Origin: Mrakia gelida
Lineage: Eukaryota; Basidiomycota; Tremellomycetes; Cystofilobasidiales; Mrakiaceae
Assembly (NCBI GenBank): GCA_024345305.1
Contig: BRON01000019.1
Coordinates: 248,001 to 312,000, forward strand
Length of the DNA: 64,000 nt
Reading direction: 5' to 3'
The position numbers were made by a program, and so were the translations under genes. Shown piece after piece: positions 46,379 through 57,721 of the stretch (position 1 is its first letter; each line of letters begins with the position of its first letter). Under the pieces are notes generated by a model. It made no database searches and had not been told where the DNA came from. It saw nothing but the letters and a program-made list of their open reading frames with translations.

Positions 46379-49300
46379 ATGGCCTCGGCTCCCTTCCCTC
46401 CCTCCCCTTCCCCTCCCTTCGCTCTCTTCAGCTCCTACCCCGACAGCGTTCGTATCGTTCAAGGCTTGATGAACGACGAACAAGATACCACCAGTCCAGA
46501 GGGTCTTGTGAAGAGGGATCAGGAAGAAGAGGAAGCAGGACCAGATCAAATCGGTGAGCTCGATCGTCCCTCCCTTCCTTACCTTCTTTCTCGCTCCCTT
46601 TCATGCCTCTCCTACAAGATCTGGTCGGATAAAAGAGGGCGTGATGGTTCAGATATAGATCTGGAGGATGCTGCGATACTTGCTTCATGTCGAGCGGGTG
46701 TAGGGGAGCAGCAGGAGGAGGGAAAGGAAGAGGGAAGGGACCGAGGATTGGCCCTCCCTGGGTCCAGGCTTTCCTCGCTCAATCTCGTCGTTCTTTACCC
46801 TCAGAGACACGGTCTGGTCGAGGACCAAACCACTAGCAGCTCTACACTCCCATCTTTGCTCTTGCTGGGGCGGGTTCGTCGCCATAGGTGAGCTCGCAAG
46901 GCTTGAACGCGAAGGGAAGAGGGAGGAGACAGCTCGAGGGGGGAGTCGGAACGTGGTCGAGTTGAGCTCGCTCTCCTCACCCCTTCTCGCTACTTCAAAG
47001 CTTAGCTATCAGCCCTGGCGAAGTCTATATTCTCCAGACCTTCCTCTCTACACTTTTTGGAGGGGCGAGAGCGGAGGGAGCTGGACTGGCGAGCTCGAGC
47101 GAAGACGGAGCCGCCCTTCCCCGGTCGTCGAGGAGACAGCGGCCTTCTAGCTTTTGTTTTCTGAAAAGCTTCGCTGACTCTCGCCTTCTCTCGTCCCCCT
47201 TTCGAACAGGTATCCTTCCATCTCCGATTTCGCCAACTGGTAGACTTCACAGTGCGAGCTTGAGCTCGGAATCTTCCATGGGTGAGTCCGACGGCTTCCT
47301 CCTCTTCCTCCTCCTCCTCCTCTCCCTTCCCTCCGCTTCGTCCCCCGTTTGCTCTAGGGCGACAGCTCCAGAGTCTCGCGGGAGCGCGTTCTCTTCGTTT
47401 CCACCTGGCTTCTTCGCCGAGCTGTGAAGAAATCAGAGCGCTGCTGTGGGGAGGAGAGCACGAACGAAGACAGTTGATTGTGGATTGGTCTTGAGCGGCT
47501 CAAACTTCCGTGATAGCCAGCTTTTGAAGAGCTTCCATCGGCCATTTGACTGACTCTTCTGTCTCTTCTTTGCTCTCTCTCATCTCTCAGTCACTACGAT
47601 GTCCAGTGCCTCGGCACTCTCTGAGCAGAACGAAACAAACGGGTCGAATGGAACGAGTGAGCTCTCTTCCTTTTCTCTCGATCCTCCGGCTCAGATTCGA
47701 CGCGTCGGTTCCCGTCGCGATAGAACTCTCCCCTGACTTTGCTTCCCTTCTTGGTTCTCTCCCCAGTCTCGCCATCCCAACTTCAGACCAGGTTCGACCC
47801 TCGTCATTCGCCTACTCTCACCAACGGCGGAGGCAACCCTCCAGCTTCGACGTCCGACGAGGGAGATCAGTCAAGTGCTGTCTCGAGAGAGAAGACCAAG
47901 AGGAAGAGTAGCAGTGAGTTCACCTCTCGAGCATTCGAAGCAGAGCTCGCTCTCTGTCCTTGCTGAAAGCTGACCCGAACTAATCTCTACGCTTCGTCCC
48001 CAGGTCCTTCCTCGGCCACACCCACGACCTCTCGCAAACGACCAACGCCAGCGTCGAGATCCCAGAGTGCTACGAGTCTTACTCCACTCATGACTCTCAA
48101 GACTGTGAGTTCCTCGACTACCTTCTTCTTCGCTGCCATCTTCTTCGACGTATTTGGGGCTGACGCTCCGAATCGTGGCGTTGCAGTTCACTCAGGTCGC
48201 GTCGCCATCTGCTCAGCCCTCGAGTCTTCATCAACTCATCGACGTTGACACGCCCACTTCCTCGACCTTCCCTCCATCTTCGCTTCCAACCTACAGTCAT
48301 GCTCCCACCGGTCGCATGTCTCCCTCGTCGTACGATGCTCTTCAACGAGGGATGTGGGAGCACAACTCGCCTCCTCCGTCGACTCAACCTGAGGTCGCTC
48401 CTCCCCCTCCTTCGACGAACGTCGACGAGCCCGAGTACGGATACGAGGCTCTCGCTAGCGTTATGGGACTCGACCTCTCAGCACCGTTGGGAAAGCCAGG
48501 CTCGTCAGCCAAGAAGATCCCCAGCCCAACGCGTCCAGACTCACGTTCTGGAGCTGGAGGAGTCAGCGCCTGGTCCATGGGAGTCCCTTCCATCGTAGGA
48601 GCATCGTCGTCGTCGCCGAACGGACACCCATCGGATCCTCTCCCCTCCTTCCCTCCACCACCTCCTCATTTCTACCACGAGCGACACGCGTCGAGCGCCT
48701 CCGCTCCTGGGAACTACTCCTCGACACCCATTTCCTCCTCCTACCCCCCTACCGGATACATCGATCCCTCGAACTCTTTCGCCGCTACTTCGTCCCTCCC
48801 CAACTGGCCCTCGTCGTCGATCGAGAATCAGCTCAACACCATCGCTCCTCCCGCGAACCGTCGTCAAATCTCCGATGGACCTTTCGTCCTTCCTCCACCT
48901 TCGTCGCTCATGGCTGGAGGTCTCCCAAGGTCCGAATCAAGGCCGAAGGCTCCCGCTCGGTCCACGTCGTCAACATCAGTAGCCTCGAAAGGCAAGGGAG
49001 CTCAGCAAGCGGAACCCTCCACCTCCTCGGCGTCGTCGTCGATGCCTCCTCCTTCGACTCTCCCTCCTCCCAAGTCTGGAAAGGTCGCTCAAGCAGGAAC
49101 GAAGACAGTTCGGTACAACCAACCCGAGAAGGCGTTCAAGTGCTTGGATTGCCCTCAAAGCTTCGTGAGTTTGCGACTTGCTCCGTTCTTCTCCTCGCGT
49201 CCGTTTCGACCCTTCCTTCCATTGACTGACTTCGGCTCTCTTTCTCGCTCTCTCAGAGTCGAAACCACGATCTCAAACGTCACCAGAAGATCCATCTCGC

Positions 49301-50462
49301 CATCAAGCCCTACGCCTGCACGAACTGCACGAAAGCGTTCACTCGGAAGGACGCTCTTCGTCGACATCTACAAGTCAAGCCGGAATGCGGAAAGGTCGTC
49401 GAGATGCCCAAGAGTGCAGCCAAGCTCAGGAGGGAAGCATCGTACAGCGCTCAGCCGGCGGCAGCTGGGAAGAAGGCAGCAGGACGGGCTGGGAAGAAGG
49501 AGAAGCCCACGAGCGAGGACGACGAGGAGGAAGACGAGGAGGAGGATCGATCCGCCCAAGGAAGCGACGCTTCCGACGACGACAACGACGAGGAGGATCA
49601 ACTCTCGGGTTCCCCCGCTGGATCTCAACGCGACGGAGGACTGGGAGACCTCTCTCCTTCGACGAGTTTCAGACCGGTGATCAACCTTCCTCCTCCCAAC
49701 GGTCTCCTTCCCGTCCTCCCTCCACCTCCTCATCACCTCCCGTCTCATCACTCCTCTTCCCACCATTCCTCCTCCCATCACTCGTCTTCCGGCTCTCCTC
49801 ATCTCAGCCCCTACCACCTCCCGTCGCCCACCTCCCACGGCTACTACCCCGATTCGCACAGTGGCCATCTCCCTCTCCCTCCTCACGCGCCTCAACATCT
49901 CGCCCACTCCTCGTCTCCCTCTTCGAACTACTACCCCTACAACGCTCCTCCTCCACCTCCTCCCTTGGCGATGAACGGTTACCATCACCAACCTCACTAC
50001 TACTCTCCTCACGACGAGCAACCTCCGATCCTTCCTCCCATCGGTCTTCACGCGTCGCCCTACTCGAGCGGAGAGCAGTGGATCCCTCAGCCTCAGCAGC
50101 ATCAACAGAGCTACGCCCCCTACCCCTCAGCTAGTCTTGAGGAGGGAGTGAGGGAGGTCGGCGGAGGCCAGGAGGTTGGCTGGCACGGCGGAGTGGGACA
50201 GGAAGCGAGGTGGGAAGACAGCCGAGTCGATCATCATCAGAATCAGCAACAGCACCACCACGTCGACGACCACGTTCTTCCGCCCATCGAGTGGAATCCT
50301 CATCACGACGAGCACCAAACCTACGCTCATGGCTCTGTCGGAGGAGGGGATGGGCTGGTCGTTGAGCCCAATGCTGAAGAGGAGGACAGCAGCGAGGAAG
50401 AGGAGTACGAGGAGGAGGGGAGCGAGGAGGAGGTGGGAGGAGACGTAGATCGATCTATCTGA
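46379..50462 (+). CDS. C2H2 zinc-finger transcription factor
   Basis: Seven exons: 46379-46553, 47210-47281, 47591-47656, 47767-47913, 48004-48104, 48187-49164, 49257-50462; total 2,745 nt, 914 aa. The N-terminal half is Ser/Pro-rich. Two fingers span about residues 505-555: FKCLDCPQSFSRNHDLKRH and YACTNCTKAFTRKDALRRH; the second ends in a Cys rather than His ligand (C2HC-like, VKPEC). A splice site divides finger 1. After the fingers come basic and acidic patches (EDDEEEDEEE), then a His/Pro/Ser-rich tail and an acidic C-terminus. The finger pair (RNHDLKRH..., RKDALRRH...) resembles basidiomycete nutrient/stress regulators, but I cannot name the orthologue. Intron 1 (656 nt) is far longer than usual and might hide a further exon. 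Confidence 0.85.
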
Positions 50463-51079
50463 GTCGAGCTGGGGCTTGTCCATACCCACTTGCGCTCGCT
50501 CTCTTCTCGTTCATTGGAGAGCTCTCGTTTCTGTTCTCTCCCGTTTCATTGGGATCTTTCTTTCGCGTTTTGGGTTGATTGTCGCCTCCTCCTTTCCGTT
50601 CTTATCTCCGTTGTACCTTATCCGTCCTTTTCTTCGCCATCCTCTCTCTCTCTCTCCTAGGTCATCTTGTTTTGTACCTCTTTCGGAAGCTTCTCTCTCG
50701 TTGTTTGGAAGCGACTCGCTCAATTTCGTTCGTTCGCGTCGCGTCTCCCATTTCTTTCGTACACGCTCCTCATCTCTTCTCTTCTCTTCTTTGTACGGTC
50801 TTCAGTTCTTTGCCGATACTTTTCCTTGTTTCTCTTGATTTTCGTGTTCTTCAGGTTGTAATGCATTTCTTGTGGATCGGACGCGGAAAGGAAAGAGAGG
50901 GCTGGACGAGACGCGACGAGAGTGAGGGAAGATAGAAGGAAGCAGCTCTCTCACGCTTTCAACGACCAAGACGCCCGTCGAAGCTGAATGCAGTTCTCGA
51001 GAACTATCGACGAAGTGTCTACGGACACTCAAGAACGCGGCGACCTTTCGACTCGCGCGAAAGAACAGCGGTCCAAAGT
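50463..51079. other. Convergent 3' region, no gene recognised
   Basis: A strongly T/C-rich tract at 50500-50870 on + suggests the long 3'UTR of the zinc-finger gene. No coding feature is supported. Confidence 0.4.
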
Positions 51080-52937
51080 TCATTCAGACCACGCCTCGCT
51101 CTCTGTCTCCACCTCCGACGCCTCCCCAAACATCTCGTTCTCGAACGTAGCTACGTTCGTTTCAAACCAATCGTACGTCTCCTGAGTCATCCTGCTGTCG
51201 GTCACTCCCAGCTTCACCAGCGGAACCCGTCCTTCGACCCTCCTCGACGCGACCAGCCGACGAACCGCCCGATTTGAGGTTTGGTTCCACGAGAGGTGCA
51301 GGGTGGTGAGGATAGGACACAACCCCTCGAAGATGCCTTCTTCTCCGGCTTGGGGGATGGTGAGGGCTTGAATGGTCTTGTCGGATACGTTGTAGAAGAA
51401 CGAGGAGAGGGAGAGGGAGACGAGGGAAGGGAGTTGGCGAAGGCGGGAGAGGATGTTCGCCTCGTCGAGATCGTCGCGATCGTACGAGAGGTAGAGGTGC
51501 TGTAGGTTGGAATGGTGGGAGGGTAGGTGGAAGGGTGGATAGAGGTAATGAAGGTAGCTCTCGCATTCGCTTAGGTGCAGCGAGGTGAGGAGAGGAGCGA
51601 TGAGATCGAAGGGTGGGGCTGGGACGTCCTGTGTGTTCTCGCCGAGAGTAAGCGACGTGAGGGATGCGAGCTCGACCCGCGATGTACCGTCCAGGATGGG
51701 AAGGATGAGAGGTAGGTTCTTGCAGTCGAATACGGAGAGGGAGGCGAGGTTTGGCAGGAGGCGAAGGAGAGGGAGGAGCGAGGACGAGAGGGGTTCGAGG
51801 ATGATGCACACGAGAGTGAGGGATGTGAGGGAGGGAAGATGATGGGAAGGAAAGCGAAGGGTGGAAGAGATATCCCGTGATGGGAGATAATCGAGTGATT
51901 GGACTTGGGTGAGAGGTGGTGATCCGACGAGGGTCCAAAGGAGATCGAAGTCGAACGACTCGGCTTCGCCGACGAGGGCGACGATGTTCCGCAGCCCAGT
52001 CTCGCTGCCTCCCACCTTCCTGCATAGGCTCCTAATGGTGTCCGCGTTTCCGGTCTCGCAGTAGAACCTCAGCGACCGGAGAGGTCCCTTCTCTAGGTAA
52101 GCGTCGACGCGGTCGAGCTCTCTCTCCGACTTGCCGGAGAGACAGAGATCTCCCCAGATGGCCCGGTCTGCGAGGAAGATGGACCTCCAGCGTCTTGACA
52201 CAACCACGAGTTTGAAGGCGCGGTCAGACGAAGGGAGCGAATTGGGTGGGAAAACGACGAATCGACCGACGGCGACGAGTAGCTCGGGGGGGAGGTGGTC
52301 GATGAAGGGTCTTGAGCGAAGGAGAAGAGGGACGAGAGCGTGGGTTTGGAGGAGGAGATCGTGTATGGAGTTGGTTTTGGTAGTAGAGGCTGAGATGATG
52401 GAGGCTTGGAGGTAGTCGGGGAGCGTTGTAAGGCGACGGAAGAGGCGAGCGACGTCCTGAAGAAGTGTCGAAGAAGAAGGAGAACGAGGTCAGCGAGTCT
52501 GGTCTTCGAGCTTGAGGGACCCCTCCTTGACTCCAACCGCTCGGTAGCTTCTGATAGAAGACTTCATCAAAGAGGTTTAGCCCACCTCGTTGGCGACAGC
52601 AGTCCTGCTTCCCTCGTCGAAGATGCCTTCGAGAGCTTGAAGTCGGTCGAGGACTTCGGCTCGAGAGGCGAAGAGAGCGAGTTGAGATCCACCGATCTTG
52701 ACGGCCTGGAGAGATCAGAAGAGATCAAGAACGACGTCAGCTTTTCATCAACTCAAAAACGGATAGGAAAACGGATAGGGGAGGAAAGAGAACGCGCGAA
52801 AGGAAGGGGAAGGGGAGGGAAGGTAGAGAGGTCAAGCTCACCTCGTCGAAGAAGGTCAAAGCAGCATCAACGGATCTGGCTTGAAGGGCATCCACACCTT
52901 TCTCAAAAGTGGCCAACCAGGGAAGAGGGGGGATCAT
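51080..52937 (-). CDS. TPR-like/F-box/LRR protein (subfamily I, copy 5, intact)
   Basis: Three exons in coding order: 52842-52937 (96 nt, MIPPLPWLATFEKGVDALQA...FDE), 52586-52705 (AVKIGGSQLALFASRAEVLD), 51080-52456; total 1,593 nt, 530 aa. The F-box-like region is HLPPELLVAVGRFVVF, then VVSRRWRSIFLADRAIW. Leucine-rich repeats include LPSLTSLTLVCIILEP and LTTLHLSWNQTSNRAVRRL. It ends with the acidic tail SEVETESEAWSE. The closest copy by exon 2 and F-box is the broken gene at 57-1917 (shared GGSQLA.FASRAEVL), so these two look like sister copies about 50 kb apart. Its predicted role is an SCF substrate receptor; the substrate is unknown. Confidence 0.75.
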
Positions 52938-53452
52938 GTTGACGATTGATCCAACGAGGGAGAATTTGAGGGGCCTAGAGAAAGCAGGAGGAGGGAGGTC
53001 GGGGTGGTTGGAAGGGAACTCGAACGAAGGAGCTCGACGTCCTTCCCTTCTCGTCGGTCTGGCTCGTTTTGTGCCCTGTTGGTTTTCATGGCGTCTCAAC
53101 GAGCTTGACCCTTGAACGGCTCTGTCAACTCTCAGGATCTGGGTAGAATGTTTTCTAGCAAAGCAAGAAGGTCTGCGCGAGGTCGAACGCGTCCAGTCGT
53201 GAGCTCGGTCTTCGACTCGTCACCTCCTTCTCCCCCTTCTGTTACTTCAACTCAAACAACCGCCTTCCTTATCGGATATCTCGCTAGAGCCAGCTTGATG
53301 GGGAATAGAGCCGAAGCGTCGTTCGTATATTAATCGTTCAAAGTCAAGCTATGAGTCGTCCTCCTCGCTCCTCCCTCCTTCTCGTCAACTTCAGCGTTCT
53401 CCTCTCTCCTTCTCCTCCAAATCGCTCCGCCGGATAGCGTCTACACGCGTAT
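52938..53452. other. Intergenic, no gene recognised
   Basis: About 515 bp between the F-box start and the PMP3 stop, both on the minus strand. No relic of a subfamily II partner was recognised here. Confidence 0.35.
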
Positions 53453-54285
53453 TTAGTACTTCAAGATAATCTGAGGAAGAGGAAGAGGGGAGGAAAGAGG
53501 AAGGAAGCAGGAGGTCAGCTTCGTGTCCGACTTCTCATAACCGAGCCGCGTTCCTCCTTCGGGCATCGACAAAGAGACGACTGAGACTCACGTAAAGAGC
53601 GTGGATGATTCCGGGACTGAGTGGGGAGGGGAAGAAGGAAAATCAAAGTGGGAAGGAAGAGAAGTCAGCTCGAGGTCGGAGACGGTGGCCTTGACTGCTC
53701 GAAGGGCAGCCGAACTTGTTCGGGGAAAGTGAGACGAAACACTCACATGTATCCAAGAACAGTCAACAGGATGTTGATGCTGAAGACGGGGTAGTGACAG
53801 GCGAGGGGTCAGCACGGGGAAAAGAAAGGGGAGGGCGGAGACGACGAGTCGACGCACAAGAAATCAGCTCCGCATCCTCGCTCCCTGTTAATTCGAAGAT
53901 GAGAGTAGGTCAGCAAGCAGCTTCGACGAGTACAAATGTGACCAGAGGAGGAGAAGAGAACGAACAGGAAGACTCCAAGAGGGGGAAGGACGATAGCAAG
54001 GATCTGCATGAGTTCGGAGGGAAGGAGGACCAGTCAGCTCGTGCGTGCTCACTCGTGCCGCTACGCTTTCAGCCTCAACCCAACATCTCCATCGGAAAAG
54101 AGAAGCCTGGAGAGGTCTACGAACGATCTTGAGGATATCGGAAGCGGTGAAAGCCCTGAGGGAAAGAACAAACGTAAGAAGAAGGAGGAAGGAGAGGTCA
54201 GCCGCTGATCCGAGGTGAGCTCTTCATGGAAGCAAATTCAGGGCGACGAGTAAGGAAAGGCGACGTGGGAGTTGAGAACGTACAT
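53453..54285 (-). CDS. PMP3: PMP3/RCI2-family small plasma-membrane proteolipid
   Basis: Seven coding exons for a 57-residue protein: 54284-54285, 54125-54155, 53966-54003, 53858-53884, 53747-53779, 53592-53616, 53453-53470; total 174 nt, exactly 58 codons. The protein starts MAFTASDILKI and continues with ILAIVLPPLGVFL, ERGCGADF, INILLTVLGY, IPGIIHALY and ends IILKY. This is the UPF0057 pattern: two membrane helices around the conserved ERGCGADF loop. Yeast Pmp3 (55 aa) affects membrane potential and salt tolerance. The start codon is split: AT in exon 1, G at the beginning of exon 2. Donors include GTACGT, GTTCGT (twice) and GTGCGT. About four-fifths of the gene is intron. Confidence 0.93.
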
Positions 54286-55687
54286 TGTGGATGAGTTGAG
54301 GTTGGGGTTGAGTGGGTTGGCTGTTGGTGAGAGAGAAGGTCGGAGAAGAAGGGGAGGAGGAAGAGGGGTCAGCAAAGGCGAAAGGAAGAGATCGACCCCA
54401 TCTCCGTCCGTTGAAACGGTGCACTAGCTCCTTCGCCATCCACCTCCTAGCATCGCTGTGAAGTGGTGTAGAGGAGGAGAGGCAACTAGAGGTACGGCTG
54501 AGCAGAAAGAACGCTCTCTCCTCGTCGTTCCTCCTTCAACTACCACCCCTCTCCTCGCTAGAACAGCATGGCACCTCGTCCTCGTCCTCCTCCCTTCCTC
54601 GTTCTCCCTCTCCCTCCCAAGCGCCACCAACTCAGGCGCTCTGACCCATCGCTCGAGCAACAATCCCAGCTCACACAGAGAGAGTCTCTACGCACGTTTG
54701 GGTGAAAGTTTGGGGGAGGGGAAGATGGTGGTTAGGTGGCGAGAGGGAGGAAGGTCGCACGCCCCAGGCACGCCCCCTCTGCCTTCTGTTTTCGAGCCTG
54801 CCCTACGTCACCCGCACGCAGTTCTTACGGCTTCGAAGCAGGGGTGAAATTTTCGGCAGGTCTAGCTTCGGAGAAAAGGCTTGGGCTGAGAGGCGGAGAC
54901 TGCGAGAAAATGTAGATTTGCGGCGGAGGGGGGGGGGGGAGAGAACTCTCGGCTGCCGGAGGGAGGAAAGGCAACAAGACTCGCGACGCGTCATGGGCTG
55001 AGCGCGAGAATTCCTTCTTCCTTTCCTTCAGTGAGCTCGAACATGCTCTCAGCGTTGGAGGGAACTTCGAAGGAGGGTGTCTGTGAATTTTCCGTTCCAA
55101 AAAGGAAGCTTGGGAGACCAGTGCTCGTCCTGGAACGAAGAAGTCCGACGTCGCCGTTTCAGCCCATCTTCATCGTTCAGCTCGCTCGCTTCCTCCACAG
55201 ACTTTACCTCGACTTCGCTCAGGGAGGCGTATGGGATTGACGCTCGCTTCTGGCTTTTTCCAGACTTGGAAGCGAGAAGAAGACGCAAAAGGAAGTGGGT
55301 GAGCAGCCTTCACTCGAACGCGGTCAGTCTTGTCTCCCTTCGCACTCAGTCCGGGCTCGTGATCTGCTCAAGAGTGGGAAGTTGTACGCGAGAGTATACA
55401 CTATCACAGTGCGGCTGTAGATTCAGGGGATATTTCGTGCGCAGAAGGGTCGCAGAGGGAAAGACGAGACTCGCCCGACGCGTCGTCGCGTTCGTTTCTT
55501 CAGACTTCTGAACTTCGGTGTGGGCGTTCTACGGTAAAGTAAAGGTCTCTAGGTGGGGTTGTGGTGGGTAGCTCTATCGAGGTTCGTGGGAGGAACGACG
55601 CTGGCGAGTGCTCGTTGAGGTTTCAGCTCTTGGAGGCTTTGGGGTGGGCTGGGAGAAGGAAGGGAGGTCGGTGGAGAAGGGAAAACG
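54286..55687. other. Intergenic, no gene recognised
   Basis: About 1.4 kb between PMP3 and the retrotransposon. It contains GACGCGTC palindromes near 54985 and 55477 and a G-run near 54930. Open frames have no family features. This is the region into which the element inserted. Confidence 0.4.
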
Positions 55688-55692
55688 AGAAC
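55688..55692. repeat. Target-site duplication, left copy (AGAAC)
   Basis: Five bases identical to 61121-61125 and directly abutting the LTR. This is the usual length for copia integrases. Confidence 0.9.
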
Positions 55693-55935
55693 TGTGAAGA
55701 TTTGCGTATCTCTTTCTTTCTTTTCTACAGTAGAATAGGTTGCTGAGCTCGCTCCTCTAGTTTCTAATCTCGCTAGCTCTCTCTCTCTTCGCACACTGCC
55801 TTATTCCCTTAACCTTTTTCACTTCCCTCTCCTCCCTTCTTACTCTCGTCTACATCTTGACCAACAAGCTAGCGTCTCACGAGTCCTTCTTTCTCTCTCC
55901 AGATCGAACCAGACGCTAGACCTTACATCTTCATA
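55693..55935 (+). repeat. 5' LTR, copia element
   Basis: 243 bp, starting TGTGAAGAT and ending ATCTTCATA, near-perfect terminal inverted repeats. The shared boundaries with the 3' LTR are exact on both sides. Its end is TA rather than the canonical CA. Confidence 0.93.
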
Positions 55936-55948
55936 GATTAAGAGTCTG

Positions 55949-55964
55949 ATTGCTTGAGAGCAAT
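55949..55964 (+). other. Stem-loop at the expected primer-binding position
   Basis: ATTGCT-TGAG-AGCAAT, a perfect 6-bp stem with a 4-nt loop, 13 nt after the 5' LTR. No TGG (start of a tRNA 3'-end primer-binding site) follows the LTR directly. Confidence 0.6.
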
Positions 55965-56143
55965 AACCAGGAACCAACCAACCTTCCCCATCGAAGGATA
56001 CCAGCACCAGAACCTCCACGACGTCCTCCGTCCTTCCTTCCCTCCTTCCCTCCCTCGAGCTCGACCACCTCCTCGCTCTTCTTCCCTTCCACTTCGTCCA
56101 ACTCCCGCTCGACTACCCAAACCTCTCCATCGTCTCTCCCATC

Positions 56144-57643
56144 ATGGCGCCCAGCACCCAATACATCAAGCTACTCACCTCAGGAGGCAGGAACCAGCTC
56201 GAGCCCGACGGATCGAACTTCATTACCTGGAAGAGCTCGCTCAGGAGTGCTCTGGCGGCGGACGAGACGATCTCAGCCCTCACAAACGTCGACCCTCTCC
56301 TCGCCGATGCCACCGCCGCTGGATACGCTGCTTCCCTCATCGCCCACGCCGTCTGGAGCAAGGAGTCGAATGCCGTAGGGTTCTCCATCAGGCTCCTCAT
56401 GGCAGAGGAAACCAAATCGGGATCGAGGATGGAAATGGGAGCGAAGGAGCTCATCGAGGACCTCGAGGAGGAGTTCGTCGGAGTCGGTCCCGCCCTCATC
56501 AACAAGGCGATGCTAGACATCATGAACTTCAAGTTCGGAACCGATTCGCTCAAAAGCCTACGAGAATTCGAATCCCTCCTCACTCGAGCCAAGTCACTCC
56601 CAGGCTCAGGAGAACTCGGAGACTTCGTTAAGGAAACCTTCGTCGTCAACCATCTCCTCCACCAGCTCGGACCTCTCTACGCTACGTTCAGGACAGTCTT
56701 CCTCGGAACCAACACCAAACCCTCGGAATGGAAGATGAGCACGTTTAAGTCAGCTCTCACCCTCGAAGTCCAAAGTCAAAACGCCGTCGTCGATCTCGGA
56801 GTCTCCCCTGGATCCCTCCTTCGAGCGAGCGCGACCTCCAAATGCAACGCCTGTCAACAGCTCGGACACTACCTCGTCGACTGTACCGACCCTGGATGGC
56901 TCGCTTTCGTCAAGGTTCGAGACGGAGGAACCACTCGAGGAGCAGCAGCAACGTCGTCGCCAACAACCTCGTCGTCGCCGTACTCAGGACCCACCTGCAC
57001 TCACTGCAAGGCCCTCAACCTCCGATGGAAGCATCAACCACTCCTCTGCTGGGTCCAAAACCCTCACCTCCGACCAGGTCACCATCGACCGGCTAGGAAC
57101 AACGCCCGAGCAACCACTCACCAGAGCTGTTGCGAACATGACCACTCCTCGAACAACCAATCCAACCCACCCATGTACCGATGCTCCTACTCCACCAACA
57201 TCGCGTGTCGCTCCATCACCACCAGGAGATCGGAAGATCCCATCCTTCTCGACTCAGCAGCCTCCTCCCACACCTGCGGCGACGAGAACGCCTTCCTCGA
57301 CCTTCGACCTCTTCCTCAACCCAGCTCCATCACTATCGCGAACGGAGATCGGATCGAGATCAAGGGAATCGGAACCCTTCCTTTCAGGACCGTCGTCGAC
57401 GGAAAGGAAATCGTCCACCACCTGAAGAACACCCTCTTCGTTCCAGCTCTGGACGTTACCCTCCTCTCCGTCGGAGCACTCCTCTCCGCTGGCTACAACC
57501 TCGGAACTCGACGAACCGCCGCTGGAGAACCCTCCCTCGCCGTCTACACCAAGGATGGGAAACTCTTCCTTGAGACGAAGATGGTTGGAACGATCTTCGA
57601 GATCAAGTCGAAGACCGGGAAGGAGATCTGGGGATCGAACTGA
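56144..57643 (+). CDS. Copia gag-protease frame
   Basis: 499 aa from the ATG at 56144. The N-terminal part is the UBN2/DUF4219-like gag region (LEPDGSNFITWKSSLRSALA; LREFESLLTRAKSL). A CCHC zinc knuckle follows near residue 235 (CNACQQLGHYLVDC), then a second Cys/His cluster (CTHCKALNLRWKH). The aspartic protease motif LLDSAASSHTCGD lies near residue 375, with Ala where many copia proteases have Gly. The frame ends at TGA 57641-57643, after the protease and before the integrase zinc domain. That stop is in the same frame as the downstream integrase-RT frame. Confidence 0.92.
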   Translation: MAPSTQYIKLLTSGGRNQLEPDGSNFITWKSSLRSALAADETISALTNVDPLLADATAAGYAASLIAHAVWSKESNAVGFSIRLLMAEETKSGSRMEMGAKELIEDLEEEFVGVGPALINKAMLDIMNFKFGTDSLKSLREFESLLTRAKSLPGSGELGDFVKETFVVNHLLHQLGPLYATFRTVFLGTNTKPSEWKMSTFKSALTLEVQSQNAVVDLGVSPGSLLRASATSKCNACQQLGHYLVDCTDPGWLAFVKVRDGGTTRGAAATSSPTTSSSPYSGPTCTHCKALNLRWKHQPLLCWVQNPHLRPGHHRPARNNARATTHQSCCEHDHSSNNQSNPPMYRCSYSTNIACRSITTRRSEDPILLDSAASSHTCGDENAFLDLRPLPQPSSITIANGDRIEIKGIGTLPFRTVVDGKEIVHHLKNTLFVPALDVTLLSVGALLSAGYNLGTRRTAAGEPSLAVYTKDGKLFLETKMVGTIFEIKSKTGKEIWGSN

Positions 57644-57721
57644 AGGCGTGGGGAGGAGAGTTGTAGGGCTGCGAGGAGCGATGACGAGATTATCGAAGAG
57701 ATCATTTTTACCCATAGAGGC

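Noticed and set aside
49368..50105. Long minus-strand frame opposite the zinc-finger gene
   Set aside because: Its arginine-rich composition is the shadow of the Ser/Pro/His-rich coding strand; the zinc-finger gene explains the region.
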